A stretch of 9,091 nucleotides of DNA from Anaerolineae bacterium (GTDB taxonomy: Bacteria; Chloroflexota; Anaerolineae; UBA1429): NCBI GenBank assembly GCA_007118555.1, contig SKRJ01000026.1, positions 1 to 9,091 on the forward strand, in the 5' to 3' direction. A program made the translations under genes and the position numbers. Numbering within the stretch: position 1 is the stretch's first letter; each line of letters opens with the position of its first letter. The notes under the pieces are model-generated. The model worked only from the letters and a program-made list of their open reading frames with translations. It had not been told where the DNA came from and did not search any database. Below are positions 1 to 6,093 of this stretch, piece after piece.

Positions 1-2
1 CC

Positions 3-884
3 TCGCGTGAGCTGGCAGCAGACACCGACATTGTCGCGGCCAAGTATCCAGACGTTCCCTTTCTCCATATCGCGGGCGACCATGCCAGGACCGGCGTCGC
101 CCCGGCCAATGTGGCCAACCATATGGGCCGGATGGAGTACGGCAAGGCGATCGGGGGTTGCGCGGCGGCGCTCAAGACCCAGACGCGAACCATCGGCTAT
201 ATCGGCCCCTTGGCCAATCCGGAAACCCGACGTCTGGCGGCTGCAGCCTATCTGGGCGCTCGCGATTGCTACGCCACCTACCGCGGCGGCAATCCGGACG
301 ATCTGCGCTTTATCGTTACCTGGATCGGATACTGGTTCCACATCCCGGGCATCACGCTCGATCCGACCGATGTCGCCAACGACATGTTCCATGGGCGGAC
401 GGATGTGATCCTCTCCGGCATCGATACGACCGAGGCTCTCGTCGTTGCCGGTCAGCGCGCCGAGCGTGGTCAGAGGGTCTGGGCCATGCCCTTTAACTAT
501 GCGACCGCCTGTGACATCGAGCCCGAGGTTTGCCTCGGTGTACCTTATTATAACTGGGGGCCCGCCTATGCGCGTTTTGTCGAGTCGGCTCGCGCGGACA
601 AGCATCGGCAACTCTGGGAGTGGGAAGCTCCGCATTGGTCCGACATCAACAATCCCAAGCGATCGGCCGTGGGATTTTCGATGGGTGAAGGACTGAGCGC
701 CGATCAGGTGGCAACCCTGGAGCATTATATGCAGGCGCTGGGCAGCGGTGAGGCCAGGCTCTTTGTGGGCCCGTTACGCCTGCAGGATGGGGCCCTGTAT
801 GTCGCGGCCGGCGAGGAGGCAACCCCCGAGCAGATCTGGCACCTTCCGCAGCTCCTCGCGGGCATGGAGGGCGCCAGCAACTAG
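3..884 (+). CDS. BMP-family ABC transporter substrate-binding protein, 3' part
   Basis: An open frame enters from the left edge and runs 293 codons to a TAG stop, so the start, signal peptide and any lipobox lie outside the window. The visible part reads as a BMP/PnrA/Med-type periplasmic binding protein. An early segment like YPDVPFLHIAGD precedes a G-x-A-I-G-G run and the strand TIGYIGPLANPE, typical of the Rossmann-like sugar/nucleoside-binding fold. The later segment DVILSGIDTTEAL matches the family's 'D-V-I' ligand strand. Proteins of this family bind nucleosides or related small ligands outside the membrane and deliver them to an ABC permease. The ATPase and permease genes are not in the window. 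Nucleoside binding is attractive because nucleotide genes follow downstream, but they appear to have their own promoter, so the link is only inference. The family call is fairly secure; the ligand is unknown. Confidence 0.8.
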   Translation, partial: SRELAADTDIVAAKYPDVPFLHIAGDHARTGVAPANVANHMGRMEYGKAIGGCAAALKTQTRTIGYIGPLANPETRRLAAAAYLGARDCYATYRGGNPDDLRFIVTWIGYWFHIPGITLDPTDVANDMFHGRTDVILSGIDTTEALVVAGQRAERGQRVWAMPFNYATACDIEPEVCLGVPYYNWGPAYARFVESARADKHRQLWEWEAPHWSDINNPKRSAVGFSMGEGLSADQVATLEHYMQALGSGEARLFVGPLRLQDGALYVAAGEEATPEQIWHLPQLLAGMEGASN

Positions 885-920
885 CGCTCCACCCAGTACG
901 TTGGTTCGGAGGGCTCTTTT
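883..920 (+). terminator. Weak intrinsic terminator candidate after the BMP gene
   Basis: An 8-bp stem with one G-G mismatch pairs 883-890 (AGCGCTCC) with 908-915 (GGAGGGCT), leaving a 17-base loop. It is followed by CTTTTG at 916-921. The 5' arm begins inside the TAG stop codon. The long loop and the run of only four T make this a modest candidate. It would end the ABC-transporter transcript before the non-coding stretch. Confidence 0.35.
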
Positions 921-988
921 GTGGCCAGCAACAGGAATCGCCATGCGCTCCTCTGCCGGGCATCCGTATGCTCGCCGGTTCGCTTCTG

Positions 989-1023
989 ACGTGCCAATCT
1001 TGGGTTTGTCAGGGTTGGCACGT
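989..1023 (+). repeat. Long inverted repeat: 15-bp stem, 5-base loop
   Basis: The arms ACGTGCCAA (989-997) and TTGGCACGT (1015-1023) are perfect reverse complements. The pairing continues inward through 998-1003 with 1009-1014, using three G-T wobbles, and closes on the five-base loop 1004-1008. No T-tract follows, so it does not look like an intrinsic terminator on the + strand. It could be an RNA hairpin or, as DNA, a spaced-palindrome operator with 9-bp half-sites. Confidence 0.6.
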
Positions 1024-1092
1024 ATCCCTTTGGGGCGTACCGTGTTTACGGATGCGAGTCAGAGCCGGCATGCCAGCTCTGCTCCGGCTGCC

Positions 1093-1106
1093 TCGCGAGC
1101 TCGCGA
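1093..1106. repeat. Perfect 14-bp palindrome TCGCGAGCTCGCGA
   Basis: The sequence equals its own reverse complement over all 14 bases and contains TCGCGA twice. It lies about 240 bases upstream of the thyX -10 element. Perfect palindromes of this kind can be dimeric repressor sites, but no regulator gene is visible in the window and the distance from the promoter is large. Confidence 0.5.
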
Positions 1107-1167
1107 TGGGGCCCATGTGATGCACGGGGCGCCGGATCGTCTGATGCACTCGAGCACGCCGTTATCG

Positions 1168-1202
1168 GGGGCGGCCTCTGCGCCGATAGATCGGGCCGCC
1201 CT
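1168..1202 (+). repeat. GC-rich hairpin upstream of thyX
   Basis: GGCGGCC at 1170-1176 pairs perfectly with GGCCGCC at 1194-1200. It extends outward by G1169-C1201 and a G-T wobble at 1168/1202. The loop is 17 bases. No T-run follows. The function is unknown; it may be one stem of a larger RNA or chance in GC-rich DNA. Confidence 0.4.
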
Positions 1203-1264
1203 GTAAGCATGCGGTGATGGAGGCCGGGTCTGCTGGCAAGGCTTCGGCAGCATATACAGGTGCG

Positions 1265-1291
1265 GCTCCCCCGCGAACTCGCTGGGGCAGC
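1265..1291 (+). repeat. Hairpin just upstream of the thyX promoter
   Basis: Bases 1265-1271 pair with 1284-1291 around one bulged C (1288). A C/T mismatch (1272/1283) follows, then GCG/CGC closes on the tetraloop AACT (1276-1279). The 3' side is followed by AAAT rather than a T-run. It ends about 30 bases before the presumed -35 position of the thyX promoter, so it would not lie in the thyX leader. Confidence 0.35.
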
Positions 1292-1322
1292 GCTGCAAAT
1301 AGGGATGGGTAGTGGTGGATGA

Positions 1323-1351
1323 TTCGTAGCTGGCCTGGATTCTGGTATAGT
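1323..1351 (+). promoter_or_regulatory. Extended -10 promoter for thyX and the downstream operon
   Basis: TATAGT at 1346-1351 is preceded by TGG at 1343-1345, forming an extended -10 element. A weak -35 candidate, TTCGTA at 1323-1328, sits 17 bases upstream. Transcription would begin near 1358, leaving a leader of about 45 bases before the thyX ATG. The same TGG-TATA arrangement precedes secA. No comparable promoter is evident in the short gaps further down, so this one may serve the whole block to 7693. Confidence 0.55.
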
Positions 1352-1401
1352 CAGTGTTTGTCGCTTGTGGAGCATCCGATACACTCGGAAAGGACTGGGT
1401 G

Positions 1402-2025
1402 ATGCAGCAGAGTGACCGCATAAAAGTCCTGGACAAGGGATGGGTGCAGCTCGAGGACCTGATGGGCGGTGACGCCGCCGTGGTCCGAGGGGCGCGTATC
1501 TGCTATCAGTCCACGGCACGCACCCCCGATGCTGATGAAAAGCTCATTCAGAGGTTGATCAGCGCTACCCCCAAGCACAACACCGTGTTTGAGCACGCCG
1601 TGTTCCGCTTTGGGGTCAAATGCCCCCTCTTTGTGGCTCGTCAGTGGATGCGCCACCGCATCTGCACTTTTAACGAAAAGAGCCTGCGCTACTGCATCGC
1701 GGATCGAGAGTACTATATCCCTGTCGATCGTGAGGCGGGCCGCGATGCCTATGTGGCGCACATGGAAGCCTCGTTCGATCTCTATGACGAGCTGCTGAAA
1801 CAGGGTTGGCCGAAGGAGCAGGCCCGATCTGTGCTGGGATTGGGCGTCTATACCGAGTTCATCTGGACCGTGAACGCCTGGTCGCTGATGAACTGGATCG
1901 AGAAGCGTCACGATCGGCATGCCCAGGCCGAGCATCGTGCCTATGCAGAGACGATTCTTGGCATCTTTGTCGAGAGGATGCCGGTAACAGCCCGTGCATT
2001 CAGAGAGGTGATCGTCGAACGATGA
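1402..2025 (+). CDS. thyX: Flavin-dependent thymidylate synthase ThyX
   Basis: ThyX makes dTMP from dUMP using methylenetetrahydrofolate, FAD and NADPH; it acts as a cytosolic homotetramer. The 207-residue product has the usual family length. The signature RHR-x7-S is present: R84-H85-R86, then S94, inside [14 protein letters not shown]. The upstream strand FEHAVFRF (63-70) and the C-terminal segment SLMNWIEKR (161-169) match the nucleotide-binding helix. R169 aligns with the dUMP-binding arginine near position 174 of Thermotoga maritima ThyX. I chose ATG 1402 because GGAAAGG (1388-1394) lies 7 bases upstream; an in-frame ATG at 1354 lacks such a site and adds non-family residues. Two deviations from common ThyX sequences are Thr89 where Ser is usual in the signature, and Trp160 in place of the Arg of NARSL. 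The stop overlaps the next start as ATGA, so translation of the two is probably coupled. Confidence 0.93.
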   Translation: MQQSDRIKVLDKGWVQLEDLMGGDAAVVRGARICYQSTARTPDADEKLIQRLISATPKHNTVFEHAVFRFGVKCPLFVARQWMRHRICTFNEKSLRYCIADREYYIPVDREAGRDAYVAHMEASFDLYDELLKQGWPKEQARSVLGLGVYTEFIWTVNAWSLMNWIEKRHDRHAQAEHRAYAETILGIFVERMPVTARAFREVIVER

Positions 2026-2471
2026 GACCTTCGTGGGACGAGTATTTCGTCGAGATTGCCCTACAGGTGGCTACACGATCGACCTGTCTGCGGCGTTCCG
2101 TCGGGGCCGTCATCGTGCGCGACAAGCGTATCCTTTCCACGGGCTATAATGGGCCGCCCAGCGGGCTGGCGCACTGCGATGAGGTGGGTTGTCTGCGCGA
2201 GCAACTGGGGATACCGTCGGGCCAGAGACAAGAGATCTGTCGAGGGCTGCATGCCGAGCAGAATGCCATCATTCAGGCGGCGCTGCATGGCGTCTCTACC
2301 CAAGGCGCCACAATCTATACCACGCTGCAACCCTGTGTTACCTGTGCCAAGATGATCATCAATGCGGGGATCGAGCGGGTAGTCAGCCTGGAGGGCTATC
2401 CCGAAGAGTTGGGGCGCGCTATGCTTATCGAGGCAGACGTTGCCCTCGAGATTTGGAATTCGCTGGATTGA
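2022..2471 (+). CDS. Zinc-dependent dCMP deaminase (ComEB-type)
   Basis: This enzyme deaminates dCMP to dUMP, the substrate of the ThyX encoded immediately before it. The 149-residue product shows the cytidine/deoxycytidylate deaminase zinc site: H77-A-E79 (zinc ligand and proton-shuttle Glu) and P104-C105-V-T-C108 (the two Cys ligands). [13 protein letters not shown] (40-52) is the conserved nucleotide-binding strand of dCMP deaminases and separates it from tRNA adenosine or cytosine deaminases. The start at 2022 overlaps the thyX stop by four bases, which decides it over the longer upstream frame, which is thyX read out of frame. Whether it is allosterically controlled by dCTP/dTTP, as in well-studied members, cannot be read here. 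The pairing avoids the need for a separate dUTP route to dUMP. Confidence 0.9.
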   Translation: MRPSWDEYFVEIALQVATRSTCLRRSVGAVIVRDKRILSTGYNGPPSGLAHCDEVGCLREQLGIPSGQRQEICRGLHAEQNAIIQAALHGVSTQGATIYTTLQPCVTCAKMIINAGIERVVSLEGYPEELGRAMLIEADVALEIWNSLD

Positions 2472-2485
2472 TAGAGGGAGGAAAT

Positions 2486-4033
2486 ATGACTTCCGGGAAG
2501 ATCGCGCAGCTACGCCAGCTTCAGGCGGAGGCCAAGCTAGGGGGCGGAGAGGCCGCCATTGAGCGTCAGCACGACCGGGGCAAGATGACCGCCCGCGAGC
2601 GCCTGACCAAGCTCCTCGATGAGGGCACATTCCAGGAGCTGGATGCCTTTGTCACCCATCGCTCCCACGAGTTTGGCATGGAGGAGCGCGTCACACTGGG
2701 TGATGGCGTGGTCACGGGCTATGGCACGGTCCACGGGCGCCTCGTGTACGTCTATGCCCAGGACGCGACGGTGATGGGCGGATCGCTGGGCGAGGCCCAC
2801 GCCGCCAAGATCGTCAAGGTACTGGACCTGGCGATCAAGAACGGTGCTCCTGTGGTCGGTCTGAACGACTCGGGTGGCGCCCGCATCCAGGAGGGGATCC
2901 TCGCTTTGGGCGGCTACGGCGACATCTTTTTGCGGAACTCGCTGGCCTCGGGCGTGGTGCCCCAGATCTCGGTCATCATGGGCCCCTGCGCAGGCGGTGC
3001 CGTTTATTCGCCGGCCCTGACCGACTTTGTCATGATGGTGAACGAAAGCAGCCAGATGTTCATCACCGGGCCTCAGGTGGTCAAGGCGGTGACGCAGGAG
3101 GATGTGAGCTTTGACCAGTTGGGCGGCGCCAAGGTGCATTCGGACACCAGCGGGGTCGCCCATTTTGCGGCAGAAGACGAGGATCAGGCGCTGGACATGG
3201 TCAGGATTCTGCTCAGCTATCTGCCCCAGAACAACCTCGAGGATCCGCCGGCGGTGGTCTCTCAGGATAGCCCGGCCCGCGCCGAGGATTCCCTTGACAC
3301 CGTCATGCCGGCCGAGGCCAATGCGCCCTATGACGTGACGCGCGTCATTCGCGACGTCATGGACATGGGCAGCTTTTTCGAGGTGCATGGCGCCTTTGCC
3401 AGCAATATCGTCGTCGGGTTCGCCCGATTGGACGGTCAGGTGGTCGGCATCGTGGCGAACCAGCCCAATGTCCGGGCGGGCGCTCTCGATATCGATGCCT
3501 CGGTCAAGGCCGCGCGTTTTGTGCGCTTTTGCGATTCCTTTAATGTGCCTCTGGTGACCTTTGTGGACGTGCCCGGCTTTATGCCCGGCGTCGCTCAGGA
3601 GCATGGCGGCATCATCAAGGAGGGCGCCAAGCTCATCTATGCCTATTGCGAGGCGACAGTGCCCAAGCTGACCGTAGTGCTGCGCAAGGCCTATGGCGGT
3701 GCGTACATCGTCATGAGCTCCAAGCATGTGCGCAGTGACTATAACGTGGCGTGGCCTACGGCCGAGTTTGCCGTCATGGGGCCCGAGGGCGCTGTGAACG
3801 TCATTCACCGCCGCGAGATCGCCGAGGCCGATGACCGCGAGGCCACTCGCAGCCGCCTGCTGGACGAGTACCGCGAGAAGTTCGCCAACCCGTACCAGGC
3901 TGCCTCGCACGGCTATATCGATGCCGTGATCGAGCCCAGCCAGACCCGGCCTGTGCTGATCAATGCGCTGCAGATGCTACAGAACAAAAGAGACAGTGTT
4001 CCCCCCAAAAAGCATGCGAACATGCCCCTATAG
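2486..4033 (+). CDS. mmdA: Methylmalonyl-CoA carboxyltransferase (12S / MmdA / PccB type)
   Basis: This 515-residue carboxyltransferase moves a carboxyl group between a short-chain acyl-CoA (methylmalonyl-CoA/propionyl-CoA) and biotin on a carrier protein. Two crotonase-like halves are visible. The N-terminal half includes the oxyanion motif SGGARIQEG (129-137) and GPCAGGAVYSPALTDF (166-181). The C-terminal half includes FVDVPGFMPG (359-368), GGIIKEGAKL (374-383), KAYGGAYIVMSSKH (401-414) and AWPTAEFAVMGPEGA (422-436). The tail PPKKHANMPL matches the KHGNIPL ending typical of decarboxylase alpha subunits. Ile408 sits where propionyl-CoA carboxylases usually have Asp, as in MmdA proteins. The start is ATG 2486 behind GAGGGAGG (2474-2481); the frame is open further upstream but has no family similarity there. 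It lies 14 bases after the deaminase and 13 before the 5S-type gene. With a pump and no biotin carboxylase alongside, decarboxylase or transcarboxylase function fits better than ATP-driven carboxylation. Confidence 0.9.
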   Translation: MTSGKIAQLRQLQAEAKLGGGEAAIERQHDRGKMTARERLTKLLDEGTFQELDAFVTHRSHEFGMEERVTLGDGVVTGYGTVHGRLVYVYAQDATVMGGSLGEAHAAKIVKVLDLAIKNGAPVVGLNDSGGARIQEGILALGGYGDIFLRNSLASGVVPQISVIMGPCAGGAVYSPALTDFVMMVNESSQMFITGPQVVKAVTQEDVSFDQLGGAKVHSDTSGVAHFAAEDEDQALDMVRILLSYLPQNNLEDPPAVVSQDSPARAEDSLDTVMPAEANAPYDVTRVIRDVMDMGSFFEVHGAFASNIVVGFARLDGQVVGIVANQPNVRAGALDIDASVKAARFVRFCDSFNVPLVTFVDVPGFMPGVAQEHGGIIKEGAKLIYAYCEATVPKLTVVLRKAYGGAYIVMSSKHVRSDYNVAWPTAEFAVMGPEGAVNVIHRREIAEADDREATRSRLLDEYREKFANPYQAASHGYIDAVIEPSQTRPVLINALQMLQNKRDSVPPKKHANMPL

Positions 4034-4046
4034 TTAGGAGATCAAG

Positions 4047-5549
4047 ATGGCAAGCAATCCGGTTCGAATCACCGATACCATCCTTCGCGATGCGCACCAG
4101 AGCCTCTTGGCGACGCGCATGTCCACGGGCGACATGCTGCCCATCGCCGAAAAGCTCGAGCAGGTGGGCTACTACTCCCTGGAGATGTGGGGAGGCGCTA
4201 CTTTTGACTCGGCCATGCGCTTTCTCGGTGAGGACCCCTGGGAGAGGCTGCGCATTCTGCGCGAGCGCATCCCGACCACCAAGCTGCAGATGCTGCTCCG
4301 TAGCCAGAACATCCTGGGCTACCGTCACTATCCCGATGACATCCTGGACAAGTTTGCGGAGCTGTCCGTCAAGAACGGCATGAACGTCTTTCGTATCTTT
4401 GATGCGCTGAACGACACGCGCAACATGGAGGCCGCCATGCGCGCCGTCAAGCGCCATGGGGGCGAGGTGCAGGGGGCCATCTGCTATACCCTGAGCCCCG
4501 TGCACAACAATGACGTCTTTGTCGAGATGGCCAAGGAGCTCAAGGAGTTGGGCGCTGACACCATTTGCATCAAGGACATGGCCGCGCTCTGCGCGCCGTT
4601 TGACACCTATACTCTGGTCAAACGTTTGAAGGAAGAGGTGGGGCTGCCGGTCCAGTTCCACACCCACGAGACGGCCGGTTTCGGTATGGCGGCGCTCCTC
4701 AAGGCCGCCGAGGCGGGCGTAGATATCGTTGATACAGCCATCTCCTCTATCGGAGGCGGGACCGCACAGCCGCCCACGGAGCCTTTTGTGGCCATGATGC
4801 AGGGCACCGAGCGGGACACCGGTCTCGATCTGACCCTGCTGGCAGACATTGCGTCCTACTTCAAGAACGTGCGCTCCCAGCATCTCTCTCGTTTCGAGAC
4901 GGGGCTGACCACCGCCGACATCCGGGTGCTGCTCTATCAGGTGCCCGGCGGCATGCTCTCGAACCTGGTCAACCAGTTGCGCGAACAGAACGCGCTGAAC
5001 CGCTACGAGGATGTGCTGCTGGAGCTGCCGCGCGTGCGTGAGGACCTGGGCTACCCGCCGTTGGTGACCCCAACGAGCCAGATGGTCGGCACCCAGGCGG
5101 TGATGAACGTTCTGACGGGCGAGCGTTACAAGATCATCCTGCAGGAGGTGCGCGACTATTGCCTCGGCATGTACGGGCGTCCGCCTGCAGAGATCAACCC
5201 TGAGGTCTTTGAAAAGGCCGTGGGCGACAAGGAGCCCATCGGAGTGCGCCCCGCAGACCTGATCGAGCCCGGCTGGGAAAAGGCCAAGGAAGAGATCGGC
5301 GACCTGGCCCAGAGCGAGGAAGACGTCATGTCGTATGCCATCTTTCCGCGCGAGGCCCGCGATTTCCTGGAATTGCGCCGGGCGGGCAAAGTGGTTCCCA
5401 TCGAAGAGCCGCGCATCTTTGCCGCGGAAGGAACCGCGCCACCGCGCCTGCAGCGTCCCAAGGCCGTCGTGGCGACACCGCAGATCGGACAGCCTGTGCA
5501 GTCACAGTCGCTGTGGAAAGTCTCGTCTCGCGTACAGGGGCCCCGCTGA
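4047..5549 (+). CDS. Pyruvate/oxaloacetate carboxyltransferase (transcarboxylase 5S / PycB / OadA type), no biotin domain
   Basis: The protein transfers carboxyl groups between carboxybiotin and pyruvate/oxaloacetate. The first ~300 residues form the HMGL-like TIM barrel. ITDTILRDAHQSLLATR (8-24) carries the metal-ligand Asp15, followed by EMWGGATFDSAMRFL (46-60), LRSQNILGYRHY (84-95) and CIKDMAAL (174-181), in which Lys176 is the expected carbamylated lysine. The metal histidines are H205 and H207 in FHTHET. The carboxylase-conserved domain follows, with PGGMLSNL (300-307) and TPTSQMVGTQAV (341-352). At 500 residues it matches Propionibacterium 5S (about 505). Unlike OadA, it has no C-terminal biotinyl domain; the tail is a Pro/Gln-rich linker ending in SLWKVSSRVQ (488-497). 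AGGAG (4036-4040) precedes ATG 4047 by 6 bases. Biotin is presumably supplied by the carrier at 6094-6552. Confidence 0.9.
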   Translation: MASNPVRITDTILRDAHQSLLATRMSTGDMLPIAEKLEQVGYYSLEMWGGATFDSAMRFLGEDPWERLRILRERIPTTKLQMLLRSQNILGYRHYPDDILDKFAELSVKNGMNVFRIFDALNDTRNMEAAMRAVKRHGGEVQGAICYTLSPVHNNDVFVEMAKELKELGADTICIKDMAALCAPFDTYTLVKRLKEEVGLPVQFHTHETAGFGMAALLKAAEAGVDIVDTAISSIGGGTAQPPTEPFVAMMQGTERDTGLDLTLLADIASYFKNVRSQHLSRFETGLTTADIRVLLYQVPGGMLSNLVNQLREQNALNRYEDVLLELPRVREDLGYPPLVTPTSQMVGTQAVMNVLTGERYKIILQEVRDYCLGMYGRPPAEINPEVFEKAVGDKEPIGVRPADLIEPGWEKAKEEIGDLAQSEEDVMSYAIFPREARDFLELRRAGKVVPIEEPRIFAAEGTAPPRLQRPKAVVATPQIGQPVQSQSLWKVSSRVQGPR

Positions 5550-5560
5550 TCGATCACAGA

Positions 5561-5591
5561 ACTGGGCCGGTCAGACTCCGGCCGGCCTAGT
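5561..5591 (+). promoter_or_regulatory. Intercistronic hairpin between the 5S-type gene and the OadG-like gene
   Basis: ACTGGGCCGG (5561-5570) pairs with CCGGCCTAGT (5582-5591) over 10 bp with one G-T wobble and an 11-base loop. A competing register pairs GGCCGG (5565-5570) with CCGGCC at 5578-5583. It occupies most of the only sizeable gap (69 bases) in the operon. No T-run follows, so full termination is unlikely. It could stabilise or mark a processing site in the mRNA, giving different levels of the two soluble carboxyltransferases and of the membrane/biotin components. Confidence 0.5.
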
Positions 5592-5618
5592 CTCAGGTAG
5601 AAGGGGGTAACGAGTAGT

Positions 5619-6083
5619 ATGGAAACGTTCTTGCAGGCACTACAGATCAGCGCCATCGGTATGGTGCTGGTCTTTATGTCGCTGATCATTGTTGCGCTGC
5701 TGATATGGGGGCTCGATCGGCTGTTTCGGCCATCAGGGCAGGAGGCCAAGCCCACAGCGCCGCAGCCCAGACCGTCGGCCGCCATCGTCGAAACATCGGG
5801 CGGAGACCCTGTCACAGCGACCTCCTCGGCTCGCTTGGGACGCAGTGTGGCCCGTGAGGCCGAGGCCGCCGCGTTGGCCGTTGCCATTGTGCGGGCTCGC
5901 AACGCCGAGCGGCCCACGGGCGCGCAAGCGGCTCCGGTGGCCGTGCGGCGAGCACCGATGCCCTGGGAGCGGCCCATACCTGTGGGCGCTGAGATCCCCG
6001 AGGCGGAGACTGTCACGGTGATGACCGTGCATCCTGGCCCAACCAACTGGAAGAGCCAGGGACGACTCAAGGCGATGGAGTAG
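5619..6083 (+). CDS. OadG-like small membrane subunit of Na+-translocating decarboxylase
   Basis: This 154-residue protein has one strongly hydrophobic segment near the N-terminus (about residues 10-32, GMVLVFMSLIIVALLIW), followed by positively charged GLDRLFR. An Ala/Pro/Arg-rich soluble tail follows, with the ending TNWKSQGRLKAME. This layout is that of the gamma (OadG/MmdD) subunits, which hold the carboxyltransferase and membrane beta subunit together. The WK-x3-R tail motif near the C-terminus is also seen in the 5S-type protein upstream. The tail between residues 38 and 140 is longer and more Ala-rich than in the short gamma subunits. The start at 5619 has AAGGGGG (5601-5607) upstream at a longish 11-base spacing. 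The gene stops 10 bases before the biotin carrier. The primary sequence of this family is poorly conserved, so the call rests on layout and context. Confidence 0.75.
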   Translation: METFLQALQISAIGMVLVFMSLIIVALLIWGLDRLFRPSGQEAKPTAPQPRPSAAIVETSGGDPVTATSSARLGRSVAREAEAAALAVAIVRARNAERPTGAQAAPVAVRRAPMPWERPIPVGAEIPEAETVTVMTVHPGPTNWKSQGRLKAME

Positions 6084-6093
6084 AGAGGGCAAT

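Larger units (their letters stand above)
885..1322. other. Non-coding intergenic region rich in inverted repeats
   Basis: About 440 bases between the BMP gene and the thyX promoter contain no convincing protein gene. Open frames crossing it on either strand give Arg/Ser/Pro-rich translations, which are expected by chance at this GC content. It holds several inverted repeats, entered separately (989-1023, 1093-1106, 1168-1202, 1265-1291). I looked for signatures of tRNA, tmRNA, SRP RNA and RNase P RNA and recognised none. It may contain regulatory DNA, a small structured RNA, or simply GC-rich spacer. Confidence 0.6.

Noticed and set aside
545..555. AT-rich TTATTATAACT inside the BMP gene as a promoter
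   Set aside because: It encodes the Tyr-Tyr-Asn run of the binding protein, and no gene begins downstream at promoter distance.
748..1206. A 152-codon open frame across the BMP stop and the intergenic region
   Set aside because: Its first part overlaps the BMP gene in another frame, and the product is Arg/Ser/Pro-rich low-complexity sequence typical of chance frames.
1354..1401. Longer ThyX start at ATG 1354
   Set aside because: It lies only a few bases downstream of the -10 element, has no ribosome site and would add residues not seen in ThyX. ATG 1402 has GGAAAGG at good spacing.
1351..1935. A 194-codon open frame on the - strand opposite thyX
   Set aside because: It overlaps the ThyX signature region. 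The translation has no recognisable family and no ribosome site was apparent.
2142..2153. TATAAT-like -10 inside the dCMP deaminase gene (GGCTATAATGGG)
   Set aside because: It is simply the codons for the conserved Gly-Tyr-Asn-Gly motif. There is no TGn extension or convincing -35, and no gene start lies at a suitable distance.
2189..2485. Long N-terminal extension of the MmdA frame
   Set aside because: The upstream part is the dCMP deaminase gene read in another frame. The ribosome site and family similarity place the start at 2486.
2537..3910. A 457-codon open frame on the - strand opposite mmdA
   Set aside because: It is His/Asp/Gly/Arg-rich with no recognisable motif, and it lies entirely opposite a gene with clear family motifs. 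It is a GC-codon shadow.
3960..4883. A 307-codon open frame on the - strand opposite the 5S-type gene
   Set aside because: No domain signature. The opposite strand carries the conserved carboxyltransferase barrel, so this is an antisense shadow.
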